Origin: Dyadobacter sp. CY356
GTDB taxonomy: Bacteria; Bacteroidota; Bacteroidia; Cytophagales; Spirosomataceae
Reading direction: 5' to 3'
DNA: 64,000 nucleotides
Assembly (NCBI RefSeq): GCF_021440195.1
Contig: NZ_JAJTSZ010000003.1
Coordinates: 1-64,000 of the forward strand
Shown: one piece after another, positions 27,147 to 35,265 of the stretch
Layout of the letters: each line of letters opens with the position of its first letter
How positions within the stretch are numbered: position 1 is the stretch's first letter
Notes under the pieces: generated by a model
The model's input: the letters and a program-made list of their open reading frames with translations, nothing else
What the model was told of the DNA's origin: nothing
The model's database searches: none
Program-made: the position numbers and the translations under genes

Positions 27147-27695
27147 ATGAAAAATGCAAACCTATATTTATCTACGTTAGTGACTGTACTGCTTTTGTGG
27201 AGCTGCGACAAAGGACCTGATCTAACGCCCACTACACAGGAAGGAAAGAATACCTTTTCCTGTAAAGTGAATGGGAAAGTGTGGATACCGGATGGAACAG
27301 GGGACTGGTTTGGTGTAGCCAGGGCGATTAATGGAGGTTTTACAACAAACAATGCTAATGACCGGACTATTTACCTGAGAACCTATAAGCAGGACAAAAC
27401 AGAGCTGCACATTTTTCTAAAAACCATTGCAGTAGGAATTCACGAACTAAATCAAAAAACGAATTTGCGGGATAGAAACTTTTTCCCAGAAAACTACGGA
27501 TGGTATCAGGGTGCCGAGGGGATAGGTTTTATGACAAACCCAAATCAAAGAGGCAGAGTTGTTATCACAAAAGCAGATACGATATCCGGTGTTATATCCG
27601 GCACCTTCGAGTTTGAGGGGGGGAATTCACTTGGCCAAAGGGTGAAGATCACGGACGGACGATTTGATGTAAACAGCAGAACCGTAAATCTTTAA
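27147..27695 (+). CDS. DUF6252-like lipoprotein (copy 2)
   Basis: A 182-residue paralogue of the gene at 26412 (offset 735 at the start). It shares the same signal peptide with Cys20 and an identical or near-identical N-terminal stretch up to DWFGVA. The central ~80 residues are divergent, with a near-identical C-terminus, VISGTFEFEGGNSLGQ onward. The first ~200 bp are the same in DNA as copy 1, suggesting recent duplication or conversion. It is 19 bp upstream of the large hydrolase gene and probably in its operon. Confidence 0.85.
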   Translation: MKNANLYLSTLVTVLLLWSCDKGPDLTPTTQEGKNTFSCKVNGKVWIPDGTGDWFGVARAINGGFTTNNANDRTIYLRTYKQDKTELHIFLKTIAVGIHELNQKTNLRDRNFFPENYGWYQGAEGIGFMTNPNQRGRVVITKADTISGVISGTFEFEGGNSLGQRVKITDGRFDVNSRTVNL

Positions 27696-27714
27696 CTCCT
27701 AACCAATTAAAATC

Positions 27715-29637
27715 ATGAGAAATTTTTATAGCCTATTTATAGGCCTGGCATTGTTATGCCCTTTATTTACCGCCTTCGGGCAGTCAAACGCCCGCACCAC
27801 GCAGGCAGAAGCTGACGACTATATGGGGAATCTGGATAAAAGCTTTGTTACTTCGGGTATCTTATACAACAGGGCCTTCCCTGCTGCCTCACTTAATATC
27901 TTCAGTTCGTCAGAAACTTCCAATTCAGGACACTGGCTCGAATCCCGGGCCGAACTCTACAAAGGTGCTTTGAACACCAGTGGGATACTTTCCACAGAAT
28001 CATTACAAAGCCTGATTTATCAGAGTAATAAAGAGCAGAACATTGTACCTATTGGGATCACTTTAGCCCGACTTCAGGAAGTTAATTCCGCCGCAGTGGA
28101 AACAGATCCAAATGGGAGGCTCAGATTAAAGACCGGCTTTGTCCCTTCACAGACGTTTAATACTAAACAGGCCGTTGTCGCCTCAGCATTGGTTCCGTCG
28201 GTACCGCTAGGGACCAGTAACTTCCAGTTTCCACGTTGGGCGGCTTTTAGCAACCAGGGCGTGGGTATCAACAGCGTAGTTGTGAATTTTGGTGACGGAG
28301 GTGCCACAAGAACCCTTACTCCGGGAGGCCCTCCGGTACAGGTAACTTACGGTAACGCTGGGATCAAACAACTGAATTTTACCATTATCTGCTCTGATGG
28401 AAGCCAGCGGACAGCCAAATCGGAACTGGAAGTGCTTCCCAATGCGCGGGTTGCTATCACTTATCCTTATTTTGATGGAATTTCAACCGTTGACTCTACC
28501 CGAATAGAGGCCGATATTTACTTTCAGGGTTATGATGAGTTTACGGGCTATCCAGGAAAAGGTGACGTACTTACTTATTATGCTTCCGGACGTTCACAAC
28601 TCCGTAAGCCCATTATTCTTATTGATGGATTTGATCCAACAGATCGGCGAAGCGGGAGGTCCTTTTACGAAAATAATATGCAGTATACTGATGGTAATGG
28701 GGAAAACCCATTATTAGGTGACAAATTCCGTGAAAATAGCCCGGGGAACGGATATGATGTTGTCATACTCAACGCACCAAAGTATGAATACACTTCCTTT
28801 CAAGAACTTGTTTGCCCTATTTTCAACTTTGAAGGTACCAGTTGTTGGTTGCAGGATGTGAAAAGATACCGTGCTGGGGGAGGAGATTATATAGAGCGTA
28901 ATGCCATGGTACTGGTGAAACTGATCCAAACGGTAAATCAGAAGTTGCAAGCCAATGGCAGTAGTGAAAAGATCACGATCATTGGTCCAAGTATGGGTGG
29001 GCTTATTTCTCGCTACGCGCTTCGTTACATGGAGCAAAACAATATGAACCACAACTGCAAGCTTTGGGTCTCATTTGATTCACCACATCATGGAGCCAAC
29101 ATTCCGATAGGGTTGCAGGATATGTTGGTACATATGGGCTATGACATGGGTTTGGAAGGACCACGAAAGGCAGTAGAGGAACTGCTGTTTGTACCGGCTG
29201 CGCGGCAAATGTTAATTCATCATTATGAAGGAACAGTAAATGAGCATCCTGGTGGCTCGCCTGGATTCCGTGACCGTTTTGTTCAAACCATGAGCGCAAT
29301 GGGTTTCCCTCAAGCTCCGTGCTTACGCAGAGTAGCACTCAATAATGGTAGTAAAAATGGGACGAGTCAAAATTTTCCTGCCGGTGGACAGGCTATGGAA
29401 ATCAAGGCTGAACTTACTACTCTGGGTTCAATAACATGTGCTTTTACGGCGGGGTTCTTTTGTCTGGCTGCGAAGGACAGGGCTTTTAGTATGAAGGTTT
29501 TTACTTCTCCGTCAGCTACTAACCGGGGTAAGGTCATGGATAAAAGCTTTCTGACTTTTGGATTGGGCGGAGCAGAGCGTTATATTTATGGGGTGGGCCA
29601 GGCCGGTATGGATATTCTACCGGGTGGTTATGGTTAA
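27715..29637 (+). CDS. Hydrolase gene fragment 1: signal peptide, PKD-like and alpha/beta hydrolase
   Basis: 640-residue open part. The signal peptide reads MRNFYSLFIGLALLCPLF. A region around residues 180-245 (VVNFGDGGATRTLTPGG and NAGIKQLNFTI) looks like a PKD domain. The hydrolase core starts near PIILIDGFDPTD (about 298); the nucleophile elbow is GPSMGG with Ser426, followed by WVSFDSPHHGANIPIG. The frame stops at 29637 before the hydrolase fold is complete, because the stretch past it (DAIYAPDANERHTII) still looks like its end. Likely a secreted esterase or lipase; substrate unknown. Confidence 0.85.
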   Translation: MRNFYSLFIGLALLCPLFTAFGQSNARTTQAEADDYMGNLDKSFVTSGILYNRAFPAASLNIFSSSETSNSGHWLESRAELYKGALNTSGILSTESLQSLIYQSNKEQNIVPIGITLARLQEVNSAAVETDPNGRLRLKTGFVPSQTFNTKQAVVASALVPSVPLGTSNFQFPRWAAFSNQGVGINSVVVNFGDGGATRTLTPGGPPVQVTYGNAGIKQLNFTIICSDGSQRTAKSELEVLPNARVAITYPYFDGISTVDSTRIEADIYFQGYDEFTGYPGKGDVLTYYASGRSQLRKPIILIDGFDPTDRRSGRSFYENNMQYTDGNGENPLLGDKFRENSPGNGYDVVILNAPKYEYTSFQELVCPIFNFEGTSCWLQDVKRYRAGGGDYIERNAMVLVKLIQTVNQKLQANGSSEKITIIGPSMGGLISRYALRYMEQNNMNHNCKLWVSFDSPHHGANIPIGLQDMLVHMGYDMGLEGPRKAVEELLFVPAARQMLIHHYEGTVNEHPGGSPGFRDRFVQTMSAMGFPQAPCLRRVALNNGSKNGTSQNFPAGGQAMEIKAELTTLGSITCAFTAGFFCLAAKDRAFSMKVFTSPSATNRGKVMDKSFLTFGLGGAERYIYGVGQAGMDILPGGYG

Positions 29638-30206
29638 TACTTTGAGCTTGTCGTTGATCAGGCGAAAACAAATAAATGGTTGTACAAGACTACTGGCTCG
29701 GTACAATTCCCGACACCATCTTTCATTCCATCCGTGAGCTCCTTCGCGCTAAAAAACCTGAATCGTGACTGGGGGGCTTCGCTCAATAACATCAATGTGC
29801 AGACAGATACGCCGTTTGACGCCATTTATGCGCCGGATGCTAATGAGAGGCATACCATAATAACTCAAGCCGGCGTAGACTTCATCCGTGCACAACTAGC
29901 CATCGCCGACCAGGGATGTGCTCCTGTTAATTATCTGCCACTTTCCAACGGATGTTATACCATTAAAGCCAAACACTCCAATAAATTTATGCAGCCAGAA
30001 AATGGCAACAACGGTGCAAGGATCAGACAATATGGGGCTAACGGGCAAAACAATCAGATCTTTCAGTTGGAAAGTGTGAGTTCTGATTCATACAGGATCA
30101 TTTCGCGAAGTACAAACAAAGTATGGGAATTGGCTGGCGGTAATACCAATTCCGGAACGCCCATCCAGCAAGCTGACTGGAGTGGAATTTACTATCAAAA
30201 ATGGCG
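29638..30206 (+). pseudogene. Hydrolase gene fragment 2: end of hydrolase and ricin-type lectin
   Basis: Same frame as fragment 1, directly after the TAA. It holds the end of the hydrolase domain and then a ricin B-like part (GCYTIKAKHSNKFMQPENG, IFQLESVSSDSYRIIS, KVWELAGGNTNSGTPIQQAD cited in part). The frame is lost after YYQKWR. A start codon inside it (near 29680) is unlikely to be used, since it lacks a signal peptide. Confidence 0.8.
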
Positions 30207-31742
30207 TTGCGATCTACCGGTGAGGGAGCCTATACGATTGGGGTTTCCAGTAAGTTTGGTGTGGGTTTAGCCGATGTCGAAGGCGTAAGCGGAGATGATG
30301 GAGCCGGCCTTCATTTTTGGAGTGAAACCAACGGAAATAACCAAAGGTTTTATTTTAATTCCGTAAGCTGTGGCAGTACTCAGGCCAATTGTGATTTTAA
30401 TGTTTCTGCCAGCAGTACAAATAATAATCCCTCTCCTGGTCAGAGCTTACAACTCACATACGGCTGTTCAGGCAATGACTGTGCAGGCATTTCCTACTCT
30501 TGGAGTGGAAATGGTGTCAGCGGGAATTCATCTCCGCTAAATATCACCGCACCAGGTTCAGCTGGGACTTACAGTTATACAGTCACAGCAAGCAAAAGCG
30601 GGTGCGGTAATAAAACGGCAACAACCAGCATAACGGTTGGTAATGTTACCGGAACGTGTATAAGCTTAGGGGACCAATGTTCGGGAAATTCCTCCGAAGT
30701 ACGTACGTATACAACAAATATGTCTTCCAGTGGTACCTTTCCACTTAAATTGACATATCGTGCACACGAAGGCCCATCGGTTGGGCTCGTTAGAATTAAT
30801 GGTGGTTCATGGCAGAGCTTTAACCTGGGACAAACGAGTGCAAGCCAGTACGTGGAAATAACAATAGGCAGCTTTAACTTGAACAGCGGAAATAATACTG
30901 TTGAGTTTGCCAGTGCTGGGGGCTACATCTGTTTCAGACAGCTGTGCGCAGGTACAGAAACTGGTTCTAGTTGTGACTTTAATGTTTCTGTTGGAAACAC
31001 AAATAGTAACCCCATTATAAATCAGGCTTTGCAGCTAAATTATAACTGCGCAGGTGTCAGCTGCGGTGGCACATCTTATTTATGGAGTGGAAATGGTGTA
31101 AGTGGTTCTTCAACTCCATTCAATATAAATGCCCCTGGCTCATCTGGAACCTACACTTACACAGTTACGGCAAGCAAAGAGGGCTGTGCTAACAAAACCG
31201 CCAGCACAAGTATTACGGTTGGTAACATATCAAGTGGCAATACATGTATCAATCTTGGGGATCAGTGCTCAGGCAACTCTTCTGAAATCCGCTCTTACAC
31301 ACTTAATCCGCCATCTAGTGGCAATTATCAATTGCGACTTACATATAAGTCTCATGAAAGTGCTTCGGTAGGTCGTATTCGGATCAACGGAGGTACATGG
31401 CAAACGTACAATCTTACCCAAACAAGTGTTAACCAATATGTAGAAGTAAGCATAGGAAATTATTATTTGTCGGGAAGTAACACCATGGAACTAGCAAGTA
31501 ACAGTGGATATTTTTGTTTCAGACAGTTGTGTGGTGAATCGGGATCCAGTGGCAGGTTTGGCGTAAACGATGATATTTTTTTTAGTAGTAAAAATGAATC
31601 TGCCCTGACAAAGAAAATCTGGTTGTATCACCAAACCCTAACACAGGGATATTTGAAGTATTGTTTTATCTCCAAAAAGATAAGAAGGCAACTCTGTCAG
31701 TATTTGATGTTAAAGGTAGATCCTGGTTTGAACTGCCCATAG
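30201..31742 (+). pseudogene. Hydrolase gene fragment 3: lectin end and two PKD/CBM modules
   Basis: The frame resumes with STGEGAYTIGVSS, still ricin-like. Two tandem ~195-residue modules follow. Each contains a PKD-like part (YSWSGNGVSG..., TYSYTVTASKSGCGNKT-) and a carbohydrate-binding-like part (CISLGDQCSGNSSEVR, then YVEITIGSFNLNSGNNTVEF in the first copy). Frame fidelity ends near 31610, where the expected KENLVVSPNP start of the sorting tail lies in another frame. Confidence 0.8.
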
Positions 31743-31861
31743 TTGGTAAAGGGATTCACAACGAAAAGATAAATCTGGAAAACCGTTCATCTGGAACGTT
31801 CATTCTGCAATTAAAAAAGGAAAATGGAATTGAGATTAAAAAAGTTATCATTATAAAATAA
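31661..31861 (+). pseudogene. Hydrolase gene fragment 4: T9SS type A sorting tail
   Basis: This frame, read from about 31612 as KENLVVSPNPNTGIFEV, is a standard T9SS type A C-terminal domain. It continues YLQKDKKATLSVFDVKG and ends GTFILQLKKENGIEIKK. As a gene of its own (66 residues from 31661) it would make no sense; it is the tail of the broken gene upstream. Confidence 0.85.
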
Positions 31862-31952
31862 CTTCAAAGTTAAGCGACAGAATTTATCAACCATTAATTT
31901 CTCCCTAATTTTAACAAACCAGGTTTAGGTTGAAATAATTTTTGTAATGTTG

Positions 31953-31987
31953 CCAAATAGCCCCGATTTGTAATCAGGGTTATTTGG
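31953..31987. terminator. REP-like hairpin after the broken hydrolase gene
   Basis: CCAAATAGCCCCGATT pairs with AATCAGGGTTATTTGG at most positions (3-nt loop). It lies about 90 bp past the end of the sorting tail, in a convergent region. Without a strong T tract it may be a terminator or a short dispersed hairpin repeat. The rest of 31862-32120 shows only a small GCGGGC/GCCCGC hairpin near 32097-32115. Confidence 0.5.
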
Positions 31988-32120
31988 TATTTCATTTGTA
32001 ACGCGAAATCATGCAACATTGCTTCCATGATTAAAATTACCGAAACGTTATAATTCTGTAGTTCCGAGTCAAAAACGCTAAACCAAACAAGTCCACGCGG
32101 GCGGCGTTAGCCCGCCAAAT

Positions 32121-32918
32121 TTATTTTGCCAAATCCCGAATCAGAAACATCGCCTTTTCAACCAAATTAGAATGCCCCGCAGAAAGCAAAAAATACTGTT
32201 CTTCCGGAAGAAGCTCAGATAGTTTCTTTACATCTTTTGCCTTCAACAACTTATCATATTTTCCAATAAACAGGTAAACCTTCGTACCATTAAGTTTTTT
32301 GTAAACCTCAGGAATATCAAATTTTAACATCCGGAAAGCCAGCCAAGAGCGGTAAATTGTTTCCTGCCGTTTTGGATCGGCGAGCATGAATTGTGTAAAA
32401 CGAATCAGACTTTTGTGGATAAGTCCCAGTTTTTCAAATAAATGAGCTGATTTAATTAAGATGTCCGGGTTTTGAATTACCCAGTGAAAAAGTTTTCGGG
32501 TTGGCCAGAAACGTGAGACCAGTGTATAAAGAGGATGTTCGGAAACGCCGTCTGGTGCAATCAGAAATGCATTATCGATTTTTTCTGAAAATTCTTCCAA
32601 AGTTGCCAAGGCAAATCTCCCACCCATACTAAACGCAACGATATCAAAACGGTCAATTTTATTTTCTTCCAAAAAGTCAGAAATCAGTTTGTTCCAAAAT
32701 GTTTTGGTAATAATATCCTGATCGGAAAAATCATCATTTCCTTGGATACCTTTACTTTGTCCGTGGAAAAATAGGTCGAAAGCGTAAATGGTGTAATGAT
32801 CTCCTAAAAGTTGAGAAAAGGACTCGAAGCAATTTAAACCAGTTTGGCCAATGCCGTGGAAGGCGAGAAGAATTTTTGGGCCGTGGCCGAGGCGATGGTA
32901 ATGAAGAGTATTACTCAT
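32121..32918 (-). CDS. Alpha/beta hydrolase
   Basis: A 265-residue alpha/beta hydrolase-fold protein. It has the oxyanion-hole-type LLAFHGIGQTG near residue 20, the nucleophile elbow VAFSMGGRFAL, and the final catalytic His in LLSAGHSNLVEKA. The substrate is not assignable. I chose the ATG at 32918: it makes an 8-bp overlap (ATGAGTAA) with the end of the upstream toxin gene, and the longer form from 32942 has no family support. The overlap suggests translational coupling to the toxin gene. Confidence 0.87.
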   Translation of the reverse strand: MSNTLHYHRLGHGPKILLAFHGIGQTGLNCFESFSQLLGDHYTIYAFDLFFHGQSKGIQGNDDFSDQDIITKTFWNKLISDFLEENKIDRFDIVAFSMGGRFALATLEEFSEKIDNAFLIAPDGVSEHPLYTLVSRFWPTRKLFHWVIQNPDILIKSAHLFEKLGLIHKSLIRFTQFMLADPKRQETIYRSWLAFRMLKFDIPEVYKKLNGTKVYLFIGKYDKLLKAKDVKKLSELLPEEQYFLLSAGHSNLVEKAMFLIRDLAK

Positions 32919-33174
32919 AAGCGTCTCTTCGATGCCTGACACCGGATACTTCCACGATCCTTATTACATCGTCAATTGAATACAGGACGCGATAATTTCC
33001 AATTCGAATTCTATATATATTTTGAGTTGAGGTTAATTTTTTACAACCCGGGGGGCGCGGATCGTTAGATAATAATTGAATTGCAGGAATAATTCTTTGA
33101 ACTTCTATTTTTTGAAGTTTACGAATTTCTCTTTGAGCAGAGCTTGAAATAATTACCTCGTAAATTTTAGGCAT
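32911..33174 (-). CDS. RelE/ParE-type toxin
   Basis: An 87-residue protein with the RelE/ParE fold: YEVIISSSAQREIRKL near the start, then PRPPGCKKLTSTQNIYRIRI and GNYRVLYSIDDVIRIVEVSG-RHRRDAY (cited in parts). Such toxins cleave mRNA at the ribosome or, for ParE, inhibit gyrase. By sequence this is nearer the RelE side (K-L, R-I-R-I-G-N-Y-R, R-H-R). It overlaps the antitoxin gene by 8 bp (ATGCCTAA) and the hydrolase gene by 8 bp. Confidence 0.92.
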   Translation of the reverse strand: MPKIYEVIISSSAQREIRKLQKIEVQRIIPAIQLLSNDPRPPGCKKLTSTQNIYRIRIGNYRVLYSIDDVIRIVEVSGVRHRRDAYE

Positions 33175-33358
33175 CGAATTTTCCTTCTGCCTTTAATTCC
33201 TGAACAAAAAGATCAAATGACATGGAATCTTCTGATTTCCTTTCTTCAACAAGGAGTGCATCCAGTACATCTTCAACAATCTGTCCGTGTTCTTCCATAG
33301 AAATAATAAGATCCGTCTTTTGACCTTTTTCATTGGTAATAAATCGAATACCCGTCAT
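33167..33358 (-). CDS. Antitoxin of the RelE-type module
   Basis: A 63-residue acidic protein (DLIISMEEHGQIVEDVLDAL, then EERKSEDSMSFDLFVQELKA). It stands directly before the toxin gene with an 8-bp overlap, the usual order for type II modules. The N-terminus (GIRFITNEKGQKTDLIIS) suits a small beta-strand dimerisation or DNA-binding part of the Phd/DUF type. The class is not certain. Confidence 0.85.
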   Translation of the reverse strand: MTGIRFITNEKGQKTDLIISMEEHGQIVEDVLDALLVEERKSEDSMSFDLFVQELKAEGKFDA

Positions 33359-33442
33359 AGCTTTTTTTTATAAATATAAAAAAACCTCCCAACAAATCCA
33401 CTCATGAATCTTGTCCGAAGGTTTCCTTAATTTAAATATCTC

Positions 33443-34517
33443 TTAATACTCCATCAAATAAGCTTTAATGAAATCATTAATCTCACCATTCAACACTGCA
33501 TCCGTATTAGAAGTCTGGTGATCCGTGCGGTGATCTTTCACGCGGCGGTCATCCAAAACATAACTGCGGATTTGAGAACCCCATTCGATTTTACGTTTGG
33601 AAGCCTCCACTTCGGCACGTGCTGCATTACGTTTTTCAAGCTCGATCTGATAAAGACGCGATTTCAATAAACGGATTGCAACCTCTTTATTCATAAGCTG
33701 AGAACGTTCCTGCTGACAGGCGATGATAATTCCGGATGGTTTATGATGCAGACGAACTGCCGTTTCCACCTTGTTCACATTCTGTCCACCCGCTCCGCCA
33801 GAACGGTAGGTATCCCAGGTAATATCGGCCAGATTGACATCAATTTCAATCGTATCGTCCGCCAAAGGATATACATAAACCGAAGTAAATGAAGTATGGC
33901 GGCGGGCGTTCGAATCAAAAGGTGAAATACGGACAAGACGATGAACGCCGTTTTCCGACTTCAAATTTCCATAAGCATATTCACCGGAAATTTCCAATGT
34001 TACTGATTTGATACCAGCTACATCACCATCCTGCAAATCTACCTCACGTACTTTGTAGCCATTTTTTTCAGCCCACATGATGTACATCCGCATGAGCATC
34101 GACGCCCAGTCCTGCGATTCAGTACCACCGGCACCTGAGTTAATTTCAATAACGGCCGGAAGTTCGTCGCCTTCTTCACCCATCATTTTACGGAATTCAA
34201 TTTCGTCAAGTTTGGCTTCCAGCTTTTTGCCTTCCTCGTCTACCTCTTCTTCGGTAGCTTCACTTGCATCATAAAATTCCCAGATCGTATCCAGGTCGTC
34301 GCGTAATCTTGAAAGTTCTTCATAACCTGTGGTCCAGAACTTCAATCCGCGAATTTCCTTCATTGTTTTCTCAGCCCGCTCGGAGTCGCCCCAGAATTCC
34401 GGTTGAGAAGTTTGTTGTTCAAGGTCGTCTAGCTGTTTTTTACGGTTAGCGTAGTCAAAGATACCTCCCCAAAGCCTCTACACGGGCCTTCAAGTCTTTC
34501 AATTGATCAAGTGTCAT
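33443..34517 (-). CDS. prfB: Peptide chain release factor 2, programmed +1 frameshift
   Basis: RF2 releases the peptide at UGA and UAA. The gene starts at the ATG at 34517 and reads 20 codons ([20 protein letters not shown]). It then meets an in-frame TGA at 34457-34455 and must slip +1 at CTT-TGA-C to continue as [11 protein letters not shown]. The full product has 357 residues. Seen further on are SPF (stop-recognition motif, in [13 protein letters not shown]) and GGQ (in [12 protein letters not shown], the catalytic loop). The long open frame without the slip begins only at 34363, which would lose the N-terminal domain. Confidence 0.96.
34455..34470 (-). promoter_or_regulatory. prfB: RF2 autoregulatory frameshift site
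   Basis: On the minus strand the site reads GGGGAGG-TAT-CTT-TGA-C. This has the same layout as the E. coli site AGGGGG-TAT-CTT-TGA-C, with a Shine-Dalgarno-like stimulator three bases before the slippery CTT. Low RF2 makes the ribosome pause at TGA and slip +1, so RF2 regulates itself. Confidence 0.95.
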
Positions 34518-34550
34518 TGAATTTTTTGAATTTATAGTTATTAATTTATT

Positions 34551-34609
34551 TAGTCATTTATTGTCAAGTGTGGTCAGGAAATTGTCATTTGTTGTCAGGA
34601 AATGGTCAG
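34551..34609 (-). repeat. Array A: six phased GTCA motifs
   Basis: GTCA (TGAC on the minus strand) occurs at 34553, 34563, 34573, 34584, 34594 and 34605, steps of 10, 10, 11, 10 and 11 bp, about one turn of DNA. Flanks vary (TGTCATT, GGTCAGG, TGTCAGG), so the units are imperfect. A 19-bp gap, including CGTTGTGAGCGATG, separates it from array B in the opposite orientation. Confidence 0.85.
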
Positions 34610-34624
34610 GTCGTTGTGAGCGAT

Positions 34625-34685
34625 GCCTGACTATAAATGACAACCCTTGACAAAACCTGACTATTATTGACCACATCATGACAAT
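34625..34685 (+). repeat. Array B: six phased TGAC motifs, ending at the four-helix gene stop
   Basis: TGAC at 34628, 34638, 34648, 34658, 34668 and 34679 (steps 10, 10, 10, 10, 11). With array A it forms a 59-bp-arm inverted arrangement around a central spacer. The last motif ends three bases before the stop codon of the four-helix-bundle gene (34686-34688). Confidence 0.85.
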
Positions 34686-35035
34686 TTATTTCCCAATCGT
34701 CCTGATATAGTTATTAAGCTTCACCGATAATGATTCACAAAGTTGGCTTAATTCCGTGAATTTTTCTATGCTTATCAGATTTCTGTTTTTTGCTTTTGCA
34801 AGCCAGGTTACTGTCTCCTTTAAAGAACCACGGGCGTAGAAGCAAAAGTTCAGATTTTCTTTGTAATGATACCGACCATAACCTTCCGCAATATTTGCGC
34901 CACTGAATCCGCTGATCTCACCAGTTGTTTACCAATTGTATCCTTAATAAAATAGCTCCAGGCATCAGCAAGTTTCCATACGTCTTCACCTAAGGCCATA
35001 GCCACCTGATAAATATGCAGCTCTTCAAGTTTCAT
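34686..35035 (-). pseudogene. Four-helix-bundle (S23/Avd-like) protein gene, frameshifted
   Basis: The frame begins at the ATG at 35035 (MKLEELHIYQVAMALGEDVW) and runs to SADSVA. There GTGGCGGCAAAT would be expected but GTGGCGCAAAT is present, one base short (about 34897-34903). In the other frame the rest is a normal family member: NIAEGYGRYHYKENLNFCFY, ARGSLKETVTWLAKAKNR, ending IRTIGK at 34686. Restored, it is 116 residues, the usual size of the PF05635/TIGR02436 family (23S rRNA intervening-sequence proteins; also the fold of the DGR accessory protein Avd). Without repair the product would end early (TKKI) near 34850. The frame also stays open upstream to 35122, but this part has no family similarity. 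Confidence 0.88.
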
Positions 35036-35111
35036 AAAATAATGGTTAGTACAAGAAAAATAGGGATCATTAATCTCCATAAGTACGCACAATTCATGAT
35101 CTGGTAACTTA

Positions 35112-35246
35112 GAACAATTCATGACAATCCTTGACCCCCAATGACAAATCCTGACAATTACCCAGAATCAACGACTTCCTGACTACCAATGACAAATCCT
35201 GACAATTTCCTGACCACACTTAACCATTCCTGACGATTACCTGCCG
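35112..35246 (+). repeat. Array C: about twelve phased TGAC motifs upstream of the four-helix gene
   Basis: TGAC at 35122, 35132, 35142, 35152, 35180, 35190, 35200, 35211 and 35231, with degenerate forms at 35112 (GAAC), 35172 (CGAC), 35221 (TAAC) and 35242 (TGCC). Nearly all steps are 10 or 11 bp; the one break is an 8-bp step at 35172-35180. Typical units are ATGACAATCC and CTGACAATTT. It runs up to the lpdA promoter. Confidence 0.88.
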
Positions 35247-35265
35247 TTTTCATAACGATATTCAC

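Larger units (their letters stand above)
27715..31861 (+). pseudogene. Broken secreted hydrolase/lectin gene with T9SS type A tail
   Basis: Reassembled, this is one ~1380-residue secreted protein: signal peptide, PKD-like part, alpha/beta hydrolase, ricin-type lectin part, two tandem [PKD-like + carbohydrate-binding-like] modules and a T9SS type A tail. Three lesions break it. An in-frame TAA at 29635-29637 is followed at once by continuing homology in the same frame (YFELVVDQAK). A one-base loss near 30205 shifts the frame where TGGCGTTTGCGA would be expected (one T missing). A one-base loss near 31610 falls where ACAAAAGAA would be expected (one A missing). The last two are in short homopolymers, so assembly error is possible; the stop is not. 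Confidence 0.85.

Noticed and set aside
29680..30270. Separate 196-residue ricin-like gene
   Set aside because: It is in the same frame as the hydrolase gene and homology runs through the stop codon; it has no signal peptide.
26000..32000. Insertion sequence or phage as source of the island
   Set aside because: No transposase, integrase or terminal repeats were found; only local duplication and decay are visible.
34850..35122. Longer 90-residue form of the four-helix gene
   Set aside because: The first 29 residues come from DNA between the gene and array C and look unlike the family; the last residues are out of frame.
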